DNA of 64,000 bases from Apopatocola sp963618015 (lineage in GTDB: Bacteria; Bacillota; Clostridia; Oscillospirales; Oscillospiraceae). The DNA is taken from NCBI GenBank assembly GCA_963618015.1, contig CAVEQS010000008.1, positions 4,273 through 68,272 on the forward strand, written 5' to 3'. The position numbers were made by a program, and so were the translations under genes. This document shows positions 50,901-59,174 of the stretch, piece after piece; the stretch's first letter is position 1, and each line of letters starts with the position of its first letter. The notes beneath the pieces are model-generated. The model searched no databases. It was given only the letters and a program-made list of their open reading frames with translations, and was not told the DNA's origin.

Positions 50901-53900
50901 CCGCTTCCCGAAGAATCCACCGACCCGGGCGAAGATCCGGATAAGAAGCCGGAGGCCGCTCCCGCGATCCCAAAGCTGCCCGACGATCTTTCGGAGGCCG
51001 GGATTAAGGTTCTGAAGGTCGAGGACGGCGCGGAATTCAAGATGTTCACCGCGGCGAAGACCGGCATGGTCGTTGCGGGCGAAAAGCTGCTCATCCGCTT
51101 TGAGACGGCCAATACCTCCTACGATAAGCTGTACTTCGGCTCCAAGGACGATGCCTTCAAGTCTCCCTACGTGCAGGGCACGGAGCGCACGGGCGGCGGC
51201 TGGGTATTTGAATTCGAGCTGCCCGCGTCCTATCGCGGCGCCGAAAACCCGATCAGCCTCGGCAAGCCGGACGGCACGTGGTATACCGGCAAGGATCTCC
51301 TGATCTCCATCCCGGCGAACACGGGCGATACCGGCACGGAGATCTCCGACGCGGAGATGAAGATGGTCGCCGCGGGCAGCTTCATTGAGGCGAGCTTCCA
51401 GATCACCAGCTCCTCCGCCACGCTGATCGGCGATACGATCTACTGCACCATCACCGGCACCATGGGCGGCAACCAGACCGGCAAGACGGCGACGAAGCTC
51501 TATATCGGCAGCCGCGACGACAAGGACAAGTCCTCTGCCGTCTCCGGCAGCGTGAACGGTTTGGAAACGACGTTCTCCTTCAGCGTTTCCGCCGATAAGC
51601 AGGGCACCTCCATCCCGATCGTTGTCGGCTTTGCGGACGGCACCTGGGACACCAATCAGGACTTTTTCCTGAACGTCCCGAACTTTGGCCGTACGTTTGA
51701 TCTGAGCTACTATACCGACGGCGTGTACGACCTCTACGGCAACGCCTATGCCTATCTGGACAAGGCCGACAGACGCAGTTTTGCGGTGGACACGCAGTCC
51801 ACGCTGACCGTTTCCGGCGACACCATCACGATCAAGTGGGTCACCCGCGCGAGCGACATCGACAAGATCTACATGGGCAGCGTGACCGACGCGAAGGACA
51901 CGCGCGAGGCGCAGGCGCTCAGCAGCACCGATTATGAGCCCATCGGCATGAACTACAAGGTGTTCTACATCACGCTTCCCAAGAGCGCGCTCGGCAGCCA
52001 GATCCCCTTCGTGCGCCACTCACGGCTCTGGTGGCCGGAGACGGACGGCTGGCTGGAGAATCAGGACTATCTGGTTCTCACCGATTATCTGCCCCGTCTG
52101 ACGGACGATACCGAGACCCGCCTGGACGATGCCGGTATCCGCATGCTTGCCGGCGGCAGCCAGGTGGAGCAGAGCTTCAAGATCACCTCGTCCTCCGCGG
52201 TGCTCAAGGGCACCACCATCACCTGCACGATCACCGGCAAACCGGCCGGCAACAACTCCTCCAAGACGGCGGACAAGCTGTATCTCGGCGACCGCAGCGA
52301 TAAGGATAAATCCGGCTATGTCACCGGCACCGTGAACGGCGACGGCACCACAACGTTTGTCTACACCGTGAACGCCGAACGCCAGGGCTCCTACACGCCC
52401 GCCGTGCTCGGTTTCTCGGATAACTCGTGGGATACCACGCAGTCCTACTTCCTGAACGTTCCCAACTTCAACGGCGCGTTTGACGCCTCCGCCTTTACCG
52501 ATGGCGTGTACGATCTCTTCGGCTACGCCTACACCAAAAACGGCGTCATCCCGGTCGACGCGGGCGCGACGCTGACTGTGTCCGGCGATACGATCACGAT
52601 CAAGTACGTCACCCGCACCAGCGGCTACAGCAAGCTGTACTTCGGCTCCGTGGCCGACGATGCGGCGACGCGCGATGCCGCTGCCGTCTCCGCCGGGATC
52701 CTCAATCCCGACGATGCTTACAGCTACCGCTACTTCTCCGTTACGCTGCCGAAGAGCGCTCTCGCCGAGACCATCCCGTTCGTGAGCTGCAGCAAGAACG
52801 GAACGTGGAGCACGAAGCAGGATCAGCTGCTGGTGCCGCGCTTCCTGCCCCGCATCGGCGGCGCGACCGATCCCGACCCGGTCGATCCGAGTGATCCGGG
52901 CTCGGTCATCAAGGACGGCAGCACCTACTACACCACGGGCGAGTCCGGCGCTTCCATGTTCCGCGTCCGCCGCGTTGTCATCACGGCGAAGGACGGCAAG
53001 TATGATGTGACGCTGACGCTCAACGGCACCAGCTACGATTACCTCTTCCCCGGAACGGGCGCGCAGGCCAGCGCGGCTGACAAGAGCACGTGGTCTCCCG
53101 CGAAGGTCGTGAGCGGCACGATCGACGGCGAGACGCGCGACAACTGGCACACCTACACCATCACGGTGGACGAGCTGACGAACCCGCTGGCCGTCACGTC
53201 CCACAGCCAGAAGAACGACACGTGGTATGACCGCAGCATTACGCTCGATCTCGAGAATCTCAAGCGCACCGCCGAGGACGGAAAGTATTCCGTGACGGCG
53301 GAATGCGGTGCAGCGATGTTCAAGATCGTCGATGCGAAGCTCAACGTGGTGAACGGCACGATCCTGGCCACGCTGACGCTCAGCGGCACCGGCTACGATT
53401 ATCTCTACCCCGGCACCGGCGACCAGGCCGAAAACGACAAGGACAACTGGGCGCCCTTCGCCGTGGACGAGAACGGCAAGTATACCTACACCATCCCCGT
53501 TTCCGAGCTCGACAAGCCCATCATTATCGCTTCGCACAGCCAGAAGAACAACATCTGGTATGACCGCACGGTAACGTTCGATTCGAGCACACTCAAGAAG
53601 ATCGGCGACGCGACCGATCCCGTCGGCCCGACGCCCACGCCGACCCCGACGCCCGCCCCGGTCGACCCGACGAAGCCGGACGATGAATCTGACCACGAGA
53701 CGGACACGAGCGGATCCACCTCCCGCGTGAACAACAGCACGACGCTCAAGGACGGCACCTACGCCCCCGACAGCTTCTCCTTCTCCGGCGGCTCCGGCCG
53801 CACGCGCATCGTGTGCGACAAGGTCACGGTGAAGAACGGCCAGGCGTATGCCACCATCCGCTTCGTGAGCAGCAGCGGCAACCCGCCGCAGTTCTCCTAC

Positions 53901-54950
53901 GTGAAGGCCTCCGGCAACACGTACTACTCCAACGACGGCTGCACGTTCACGATCCCCGTGGAGCTCAACAAGAATAACCGCATTCTCGGCATGACTACGA
54001 AGATGTCCTCCGCGCACGAGATCGAATACATCATCTTTGTGCAGCTCAAAACGACCGCCAACGGCCAGAAGGACACCGAAAAAACTACCACCACGCTCAG
54101 CACCGAAGCTCCGGAGATCATGGGTCTCACGTTCCAGGAGGAGATCCGGCTTGACCACGCGCAGTATCTCAAGCTCTTCCGCTATGAGGGCAACATCGTT
54201 CTCGCGGAGATCGATGTTATGACCGATACGGTGCTTGATACCGAGAGGGCCAAAGCCGAGATCGAAAAGGCCGACAAGGCCGCCGCGGCGGAGAATACCG
54301 ACGAAGCCGTCGCCGAGGAAGAGAGCGTGGACAACGCGCAGATCAAGGCCGACTATGTCTCCGAGCTTTATAAGCAGAACATCCTGCGCTACCTGCTCGT
54401 TCCGGAAGGGACGGAGCTCCCCGCGGGTCTTGAAAAGCAGCTCATCATCGTGACGCTGCCCGTAAAGAGCCTGTACGTGATGGACGAAACGCCCGTCGAT
54501 ACGCTCGACATCTTTGAAGCGCTCAACCTCGTCAAGGTGTTCGGTGCGGAGACGGCCGAGAACGAAACGCTCGCCGCGGCACTCGCCGACGGCAGCACGG
54601 TCTGCGGCGGCACGTGGGATAAGCCCGAGTATAAGAAGCTTGTGCAGAACAAGACCGATCTCGTGCTCACCTCCGGCAAGCTCCTGCCGCTGAACGAGGA
54701 AACGCTCACCGCGCGCAAGGAGACCGCGCCTGCCGATGCCGAAGAGCTGACCGCAGTGGAATACCGCGATCGCCTGTACGATCTGGCCGACCGCTTCGCT
54801 GTGCTGGATATCCCGATGCTCATTGACCGTTCCTCCGACGAGGCCGACGCTCTTGCGCAGGCCGACTGGCTGAAGCTCTATGGCGTTCTGCTCGGCGACG
54901 AGACGACGGCAGACCGCATGATCCGCGAAATCACCTCCCGGGAGGGTTAA
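47940..54950 (+). CDS. Giant secreted repeat protein with C-terminal BtuF-like half-domain
   Basis: 2336 residues. ATG 47940 is preferred to 47934 because AGGAGG (47926-47931) would be too near the latter. Signal peptide (about 1-27), Thr/Ala/Pro linker (28-130), six beta-rich modules with Y-x-A-A-P starts (about 133-990), five further modules (about 1007-1635), two modules with MF(R/K)(V/I)..GYDYL(Y/F)PGTG and HSQKN-x-WYDR (about 1653-1887), a Pro/Thr linker, a NEAT-like module DGTYAPDSFSFSGGSG (about 1933-2040), and about 280 residues resembling the first lobe of the adjacent BtuF. No LPxTG or membrane anchor. Controlled by the B12 riboswitch and followed 3 bases later by btuF. Corrinoid or heme capture at the surface is inference. 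Confidence 0.75.
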   Translation: MHRKMSRIVVLLLVICLTLGNVVPVLAVDDSDSTTTVTATAEVSPSAEAEESAAPTSTPSATAETKETPAAAPTPTAKTETTASPETAETTATPTAAPSATTETSASPEASATATATAETTEEPAKVTFVPTAYGAAPVDEKVFTNSNKITSSVKDFALDWATSTSMISGGKLYLTLSLNPDADGSFPYTYLYLGDKDDLDKVLEEGGELDVVAAGESNGKQTFHFVTNKGLIGEQKEATLVVYALKADGSAAEVTITFTTKTMPVNNTVTEVTYPAAPATEEEMAVKGDEGMYVYQLKDPSTPYSMFKVLKATAIKVNGTIYATIYVSPRYAYVGFASKTVLDNGGEVSATKGTTVVLEDGTETRMYHLSFPANSVEGNAKELCLIKDTYTTTNSNWNSSPVYLKVPDSIPEGTVEPVFTPVDHPAAPVAEKVPSNKISATTKATVGNVAFKLDGNNTTAMISGGKLYLTLSASTDADYLYLGTEDELKKVLEEGGKLDVVAAGESDGKQTFHFVTDKGEIGTNTKVTLTVYALKADGTYTTVTLKFSKLPVNNTVTAVTYPAAPNAEGELAIEGMKVYTDAAGTTPASMFNVDSATAVKVDGTIYATIYVTKTNAKGFTYSYFGIGSKTRLDNGGEVSATAAGLTDDDEPRQIYHFTLNEAQVDANGLVEICIIKSDYTTTNGWNTNPYYLKVPADIQERVAVPIPDAVSYDAAPVEEKKLSGLTATMQNETASLFDIASVTAIRYGDITHFTFTVNSVDGAFPYSCLYLDNETALKAALEQGGKYPVVKATEENGQQFYHFTLPSSAVGTSVSVCAVKEDNTYEPLTLAIPAKVTAGTKPVWVDYDAAPAKEADMKDKMLVSYQGKSDPYSMFVPIEGTTALKVDDLLYITIQTKANNARGEYIYPYLRFDTRANTKDHLDNVGGELSVVYGENGLYHFTLPLSQLTEVKDSETGKTVEYRVPICLLKDTLQINGSELELIISAPLPEESTDPGEDPDKKPEAAPAIPKLPDDLSEAGIKVLKVEDGAEFKMFTAAKTGMVVAGEKLLIRFETANTSYDKLYFGSKDDAFKSPYVQGTERTGGGWVFEFELPASYRGAENPISLGKPDGTWYTGKDLLISIPANTGDTGTEISDAEMKMVAAGSFIEASFQITSSSATLIGDTIYCTITGTMGGNQTGKTATKLYIGSRDDKDKSSAVSGSVNGLETTFSFSVSADKQGTSIPIVVGFADGTWDTNQDFFLNVPNFGRTFDLSYYTDGVYDLYGNAYAYLDKADRRSFAVDTQSTLTVSGDTITIKWVTRASDIDKIYMGSVTDAKDTREAQALSSTDYEPIGMNYKVFYITLPKSALGSQIPFVRHSRLWWPETDGWLENQDYLVLTDYLPRLTDDTETRLDDAGIRMLAGGSQVEQSFKITSSSAVLKGTTITCTITGKPAGNNSSKTADKLYLGDRSDKDKSGYVTGTVNGDGTTTFVYTVNAERQGSYTPAVLGFSDNSWDTTQSYFLNVPNFNGAFDASAFTDGVYDLFGYAYTKNGVIPVDAGATLTVSGDTITIKYVTRTSGYSKLYFGSVADDAATRDAAAVSAGILNPDDAYSYRYFSVTLPKSALAETIPFVSCSKNGTWSTKQDQLLVPRFLPRIGGATDPDPVDPSDPGSVIKDGSTYYTTGESGASMFRVRRVVITAKDGKYDVTLTLNGTSYDYLFPGTGAQASAADKSTWSPAKVVSGTIDGETRDNWHTYTITVDELTNPLAVTSHSQKNDTWYDRSITLDLENLKRTAEDGKYSVTAECGAAMFKIVDAKLNVVNGTILATLTLSGTGYDYLYPGTGDQAENDKDNWAPFAVDENGKYTYTIPVSELDKPIIIASHSQKNNIWYDRTVTFDSSTLKKIGDATDPVGPTPTPTPTPAPVDPTKPDDESDHETDTSGSTSRVNNSTTLKDGTYAPDSFSFSGGSGRTRIVCDKVTVKNGQAYATIRFVSSSGNPPQFSYVKASGNTYYSNDGCTFTIPVELNKNNRILGMTTKMSSAHEIEYIIFVQLKTTANGQKDTEKTTTTLSTEAPEIMGLTFQEEIRLDHAQYLKLFRYEGNIVLAEIDVMTDTVLDTERAKAEIEKADKAAAAENTDEAVAEEESVDNAQIKADYVSELYKQNILRYLLVPEGTELPAGLEKQLIIVTLPVKSLYVMDETPVDTLDIFEALNLVKVFGAETAENETLAAALADGSTVCGGTWDKPEYKKLVQNKTDLVLTSGKLLPLNEETLTARKETAPADAEELTAVEYRDRLYDLADRFAVLDIPMLIDRSSDEADALAQADWLKLYGVLLGDETTADRMIREITSREG

Positions 54951-54953
54951 CGA

Positions 54954-56180
54954 ATGAAACACACCGCAACAAGAATTTCGGCGCTGCTGCTGGCGCTGAC
55001 GCTGCTTTTGACCATGGCCGGATGCGGCGGGAGCACCTCTCCCGCCTCCGCCGGCACCGAGACGACCTCCACTCCGGCGGAGGCCGCCGGTGAAGCGAAC
55101 ACGGCGGGAGATACCGCCGCCTCCCCGGCCGATGCGCCGGTCATCGAGGGGCTGACCTTTACGGAAGAGACGCCGCTCAAATACGCCAGGGTGTTCCGCC
55201 TCTTCCGCTATGAGGGCGGCTATACGCTCATCCACATCGACGGCGACGCGGACTATCTCGTCGTGCCGGAGGGCGCGGCGGTTCCGGCGAATGTGGACGG
55301 CTCCGTCACGGTGCTCCAGCAGCCCGTGGACAAGATCTATCTCGCGGCGACCTCCGCCATGTCGCTCTTTGCCGCCGTGGATGCGCTCGACCACATCCGC
55401 CTCACCGGCACGCGCGAGTCCGGCTGGTACATCGATTCCGCCGTGGAAGCGATGCAGCGCGGCGACATCGAGTTCGCCGGAAAGTACAGCGAGCCTGACT
55501 ATGAGCGCCTGATCGACGAGGAGTGCGATCTTGCCATCGAGTCCACGATGATCTACCACACGCCCAAGGTCAAGGAAATGATCGAGGATCTCGGCATCCC
55601 CGTGCTGGTCGACCGCTCCAGCTATGAGCAGCATCCGCTTGGCCGCACCGAGTGGATCAAGCTCTATGCCGCGCTCGTCGGGAAGGACGCCGAGGCGGCG
55701 GCATTCTTCGATAAGCAGGCGGACATCATCACGCAGCTCGAAGGCTTTGAGAACACCGGCAAGACCGTGGCGTTCTTCTTTGTGAACTCCGACGGCTCCG
55801 TCGTCATCCGCAAGCCCACCGACTATATTCCGAAGATGATCGAGCTCGCGGGCGGCCACTATGCCTTTGCAGACTTTGTGACCGACCAGACGAACACCTC
55901 CATCTCCGTCACCATGGAGACGTTCTACGGCAACGCCGTGGACGCCGATGTGCTCATCTATAACGCCTCCATCGACGCGCCCATTTCGAGCATCAATGAG
56001 CTGCTCGCCAAGGACGCCCTGTTTGCGGACTTCAAGGCCGTGAAGGAGGGCAACGTCTGGTGCACGGGCAAGTCGTTCTATCAGGCGACGGATATCGTGG
56101 GCGAAATGATCCGGGACATCCATCTCGTTCTCACCGACGGCACGGAGAGCGACATGACGTTCCTGACGCGCGTTTCCTGA
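54954..56180 (+). CDS. btuF: Corrinoid ABC transporter substrate-binding lipoprotein
   Basis: 408 residues. Lipoprotein signal with lipobox LTMAGC (Cys about 23), Ser/Thr-rich linker, then a BtuF/FepB-type two-lobe binding fold: MSLFAAVDALDHIRLTG, PDYERLIDEECDLAIESTMI, IPVLVDRSSYEQHPLGRTEWIKLYAAL, the connecting helix, and the second lobe VAFFFVNSDGSVVIRKPTDYIPKMIELAGG...AVKEGNVWC. Siderophore and heme relatives share the fold, but the riboswitch and cbiL indicate a corrinoid substrate. Confidence 0.87.
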   Translation: MKHTATRISALLLALTLLLTMAGCGGSTSPASAGTETTSTPAEAAGEANTAGDTAASPADAPVIEGLTFTEETPLKYARVFRLFRYEGGYTLIHIDGDADYLVVPEGAAVPANVDGSVTVLQQPVDKIYLAATSAMSLFAAVDALDHIRLTGTRESGWYIDSAVEAMQRGDIEFAGKYSEPDYERLIDEECDLAIESTMIYHTPKVKEMIEDLGIPVLVDRSSYEQHPLGRTEWIKLYAALVGKDAEAAAFFDKQADIITQLEGFENTGKTVAFFFVNSDGSVVIRKPTDYIPKMIELAGGHYAFADFVTDQTNTSISVTMETFYGNAVDADVLIYNASIDAPISSINELLAKDALFADFKAVKEGNVWCTGKSFYQATDIVGEMIRDIHLVLTDGTESDMTFLTRVS

Positions 56181-56183
56181 CCC

Positions 56184-57260
56184 ATGAGCGAGAAATTGAC
56201 CAATAATATCGCCCCGGCGCAAGCCGGGGCGTATCTTGTGCATCAGGCGCGGCGGCGCGCCCGGTATGCGCTAGTGTTTATCGTGCTCATCGCGGCGTTC
56301 TGCCTTATTACGGTGCTGAACATCAATATCGGCAACATCCCCATTCCGCTTGAGCGGATCGTGGAGATACTGTTCACCAAAACCGGCAACCCCACGGAGG
56401 TGAACATCATCTGGAAGATTCGCCTGCCGCGCATTCTGATGGCGGCGATCCTCGGCGGCGCGCTTTCGCTTTCGGGCTTTCTGCTGCAGACATTCTTTGA
56501 AAACCCGATCGCCGGGCCGTTCGTGCTCGGCATTTCGAGCGGCGCGAAGATGGTCGTTGCGTTCGCGATGATCTATTTCATCCAGATTTTCGGCGTCGTG
56601 TCGTCGTATACGCTGATCCTGGCGGCGTTTATCGGCTCGCTGCTCTCGGTGGGGTTCATCCTGCTCTTTTCCCGGCGCATCCCGAGCATGTCCACGCTGC
56701 TCGTCGCCGGTATCATGATCGGCTACATCTGCACCGCCATCACGGACTTCACCGTGACATTCGCCGCGGATTCCGACATTGTGAACCTGCATAACTGGTC
56801 CAAGGGCAGCTTTTCCGGCATGAACTGGAGCAACGTCGGCGTGGCGGCCACGGTCGTCGGCATTTCCGGCGGCATCACGTTCTTCATGGCTAAGCCCATC
56901 GGCGCCTACCAGCTCGGCGAGGCGTATGCCCAGAGCATGGGCGTGAACATCAAGGCGTTCCGCACGGCGCTGATCGTTCTTTCCAGCGTCCTCTCCGCCA
57001 CGGTGACGGCGTTCGCCGGGCCGATCTCGTTTGTGGGCATCGCCGTGCCGTTCCTCATCCGGCACTGTCTCAATACGTCCAAGCCGCTCGTGGTCATCCC
57101 GGCCACATTTTTAGGCGGCGGCGTATTCTGTATGCTGTGCGATCTGATCGCGCGCACCGCCTTCGCGCCGACGGAGCTGAACATCAGCACTGTTACGTCC
57201 ATTTTCGGCGCGCCGGTCGTTATTTACATGATGCTGCGCCGGAAGGGGGGACGGAAATGA
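56184..57260 (+). CDS. btuC: Corrinoid ABC transporter permease
   Basis: 358 residues and about 9-10 transmembrane helices of the FecCD/BtuC family. IWKIRLPRILMAAILGGALSLSGFLLQTFFENPIAGPFVLGISSGA is the family hallmark; AGPISFVGIAVPFLIRH follows near the C-terminus. Starts 3 bases after btuF; the stop overlaps the btuD ATG (ATGA). Confidence 0.93.
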   Translation: MSEKLTNNIAPAQAGAYLVHQARRRARYALVFIVLIAAFCLITVLNINIGNIPIPLERIVEILFTKTGNPTEVNIIWKIRLPRILMAAILGGALSLSGFLLQTFFENPIAGPFVLGISSGAKMVVAFAMIYFIQIFGVVSSYTLILAAFIGSLLSVGFILLFSRRIPSMSTLLVAGIMIGYICTAITDFTVTFAADSDIVNLHNWSKGSFSGMNWSNVGVAATVVGISGGITFFMAKPIGAYQLGEAYAQSMGVNIKAFRTALIVLSSVLSATVTAFAGPISFVGIAVPFLIRHCLNTSKPLVVIPATFLGGGVFCMLCDLIARTAFAPTELNISTVTSIFGAPVVIYMMLRRKGGRK

Positions 57261-58378
57261 CGGATCAGCCCTATTTTGTCATCGACGATCTCACGATCGG
57301 CTACCACAAGGTGCCGGTCATCCGCGATATCTCCGTAAAGGTGCAAAAGGGCGAGATCATCGCGCTCATCGGGCCGAACGGCGCGGGCAAGTCCACGCTG
57401 CTCAAAACGATCGCGCGCGATTTGGAGCCGATCCGCGGAAAGATCTATCTCGAAGGCCGGGACATGCAGACGATCACCTACCGCGAGCTCTCCAAAAAGC
57501 TCGCTGTGATCCTCACGGAGCGCATCAAGGTGGAGCTCACCACCTGCCGCGACGTTGTCGCCACCGGCCGGTACCCGTACACCGGGCGGCTCGGCGTGCT
57601 CCGCGGCGAGGATCAGCGCATTGTGGACGAGGCCATGGAGACCGTCCACGCGCTTGATCTCGCCGAGCGCGACTTTAACGCCATCAGCGACGGCCAGCGC
57701 CAGCGCGTGCTGCTCGCGCGCGCCATCGCTCAGCAGCCGGAGATGATCCTGCTCGATGAGCCGACGTCGTTTCTCGACGTGCGGCATAAGCTCGATCTGC
57801 TCACCATTCTCACGCGCATGGCGCGCAAAAAGAACATTACGGTCATCATGTCGCTCCACGAGATCGATCTCGCGGAGAAGGTGGCCGACCGCATTCTCAC
57901 CGTGAAGGGCGATACGCAGTTCGGCTACGGCGCGCCCGGCGAGGTGTTTGAAGAGCAGGCCATCCGGAAGCTCTACGACATCGAGGACGGGTACTTTGAT
58001 CCGCTTTTCGGCAGCATTGAGCTCAAAAAGCCCGCCGGGGAAACGCCGGAGGTATTCGTGCTCGCGGGCGCGGGGACGGGCATTTCCGTCTACCGGAAGC
58101 TGCAGCGCGAAAACACCCCGTTCGCTACCGGTGTGCTGTACGAAAACGATGTGGACTACCGGCTCGCGCGGCTCCTTGCTGCGGAGACGGTCTCCGTTCC
58201 GGCGTTTGCCGCGATCGACGAGACGGTGTACGACCGGGCATTTGACGTGATGCGCCGGTGCGGCAAAATTCTCCTTGCCGGGGACGCCGCCCGAGAGCCG
58301 AACGCGCCGCTCCTTGCGCGCGCGGAGGCCGCGGGGCTTGCCGTTCTCGATGCGAAAAAGGAGGGGTGGACGCTGTGA
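57257..58378 (+). CDS. btuD: Corrinoid ABC transporter ATPase with extra C-terminal domain
   Basis: 373 residues from ATG 57257. ABC domain: Walker A GPNGAGKST (about 36-44), Q-loop region, signature SDGQRQR, Walker B MILLDEPTSFLD, H-loop SLHEIDLA. After about residue 255 a second domain of about 115 residues begins (VFVLAGAGTGISVYRKLQ, ATGVLYENDVDYRLARLLAAE, GKILLAGD) with a Rossmann-like alternation of strands and helices. I do not recognise it. The stop overlaps the GTG of cbiL. Confidence 0.9.
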   Translation: MTDQPYFVIDDLTIGYHKVPVIRDISVKVQKGEIIALIGPNGAGKSTLLKTIARDLEPIRGKIYLEGRDMQTITYRELSKKLAVILTERIKVELTTCRDVVATGRYPYTGRLGVLRGEDQRIVDEAMETVHALDLAERDFNAISDGQRQRVLLARAIAQQPEMILLDEPTSFLDVRHKLDLLTILTRMARKKNITVIMSLHEIDLAEKVADRILTVKGDTQFGYGAPGEVFEEQAIRKLYDIEDGYFDPLFGSIELKKPAGETPEVFVLAGAGTGISVYRKLQRENTPFATGVLYENDVDYRLARLLAAETVSVPAFAAIDETVYDRAFDVMRRCGKILLAGDAAREPNAPLLARAEAAGLAVLDAKKEGWTL

Positions 58379-59082
58379 GTCTGGAAAAAGGAACCTTTTA
58401 CGCCGTGGGCGTCGGCCCCGGCAATCCCATGTGGATGACGCGCGAGGCGTGCGCCGTGCTGGAGGCATGCCCCGTGATCGCCGCGCCGCGCACTTCCTCC
58501 GGCGAAATGCTCGCGCTCTCTATTGCGCGCGGCGCCGCTGCGCTTGACGGGAAAACCATTTTGCCGCTGGAGTTTGCTATGTCCCGCGAGGCGTCCGTCC
58601 GCGCGCAGGGGTACGAGCGCGCCGCGGACGCCATCGCGCGAGAGCTCGATGCCGGGCACAATGTTGCCATGGTGAATCTCGGCGATGTTTCGATCTACGC
58701 GACGGCGTACTATGTGCTCGACGTGCTGCGCCGCCGGGGGTACGATACGCGGATGATTCCCGGTGTGGCGAGCTTTTGCGCCGTGGCTGCGGCGCTCGGG
58801 CGGAGCCTTACGGAAATGGAGCAGCCGCTGCACATCTATCCCGCCGGGGCGGGCGATCTGGATGCCGCGCTCTCACTGCCGGGGACGAAGGTGCTGATGA
58901 AGTCCGGCAAAGCCATCGGCGAGACCGCCGCGGCGCTTTCTCGGCACGGCCTCGCAGAATCGTCCGCCATGGTTGCCGACTGCGGGCTGCCCACACAGCA
59001 GGTTTTTGAGACGATGACCGGCCTCCCGGAGAAGATCAGCTATTTTGCCACCGTGATCGTCCCGGATATCGACAAAAAATAA
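58375..59082 (+). CDS. cbiL: Cobalt-factor II / precorrin-2 C20-methyltransferase
   Basis: 235 residues from GTG 58375 with AAGGAGGGG upstream. A tetrapyrrole methylase: FYAVGVGPGNPMWMTREACAVLEACPVIAAPRT, VAMVNLGDVSIYATAYYVLDVLRRRGYDTRMIPGVASFCAVAAALG and VLMKSGK. This step precedes CbiH, yet the gene is not with the other cbi genes; it is translationally coupled to the uptake ATPase and falls under the riboswitch. Confidence 0.92.
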   Translation: MSLEKGTFYAVGVGPGNPMWMTREACAVLEACPVIAAPRTSSGEMLALSIARGAAALDGKTILPLEFAMSREASVRAQGYERAADAIARELDAGHNVAMVNLGDVSIYATAYYVLDVLRRRGYDTRMIPGVASFCAVAAALGRSLTEMEQPLHIYPAGAGDLDAALSLPGTKVLMKSGKAIGETAAALSRHGLAESSAMVADCGLPTQQVFETMTGLPEKISYFATVIVPDIDKK

Positions 59083-59125
59083 GGGGACGGAGCCGACGCC
59101 TCCCCGGCTTCGCCCGGCATAAAGA

Positions 59126-59164
59126 AAAATGCCTCTCCCTGCGCATAGCAGGAAGAGGCATTTT
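59126..59164. terminator. Bidirectional terminator between cbiL and the SH3-like gene
   Basis: Stem AAAATGCCTCTCCCTGC / GCAGGAAGAGGCATTTT (one mismatch) with a 5-base loop, T-runs at both ends. Confidence 0.88.
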
Positions 59165-59174
59165 GCTGTTATGG

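Noticed and set aside
48340..53600. Regular repeats as a possible CRISPR or tandem DNA array
   Set aside because: The repeats are in-frame protein modules with imperfect DNA identity, not short identical repeats with unique spacers.
47940..54950. Sortase-anchored or S-layer (SLH) surface protein
   Set aside because: No LPxTG-like motif, no C-terminal hydrophobic tail and no SLH repeats; the C-terminus is the BtuF-like half-domain.
52020..56243. Open frame of 1407 codons on the minus strand opposite the giant gene and btuF
   Set aside because: High-GC shadow of real plus-strand genes; no SD, no family motif, composition rich in Arg/Val/His/Ala as usual for antisense frames. The same applies to the long antisense frames at 2105-4696, 16411-18636 and 41993-44362.
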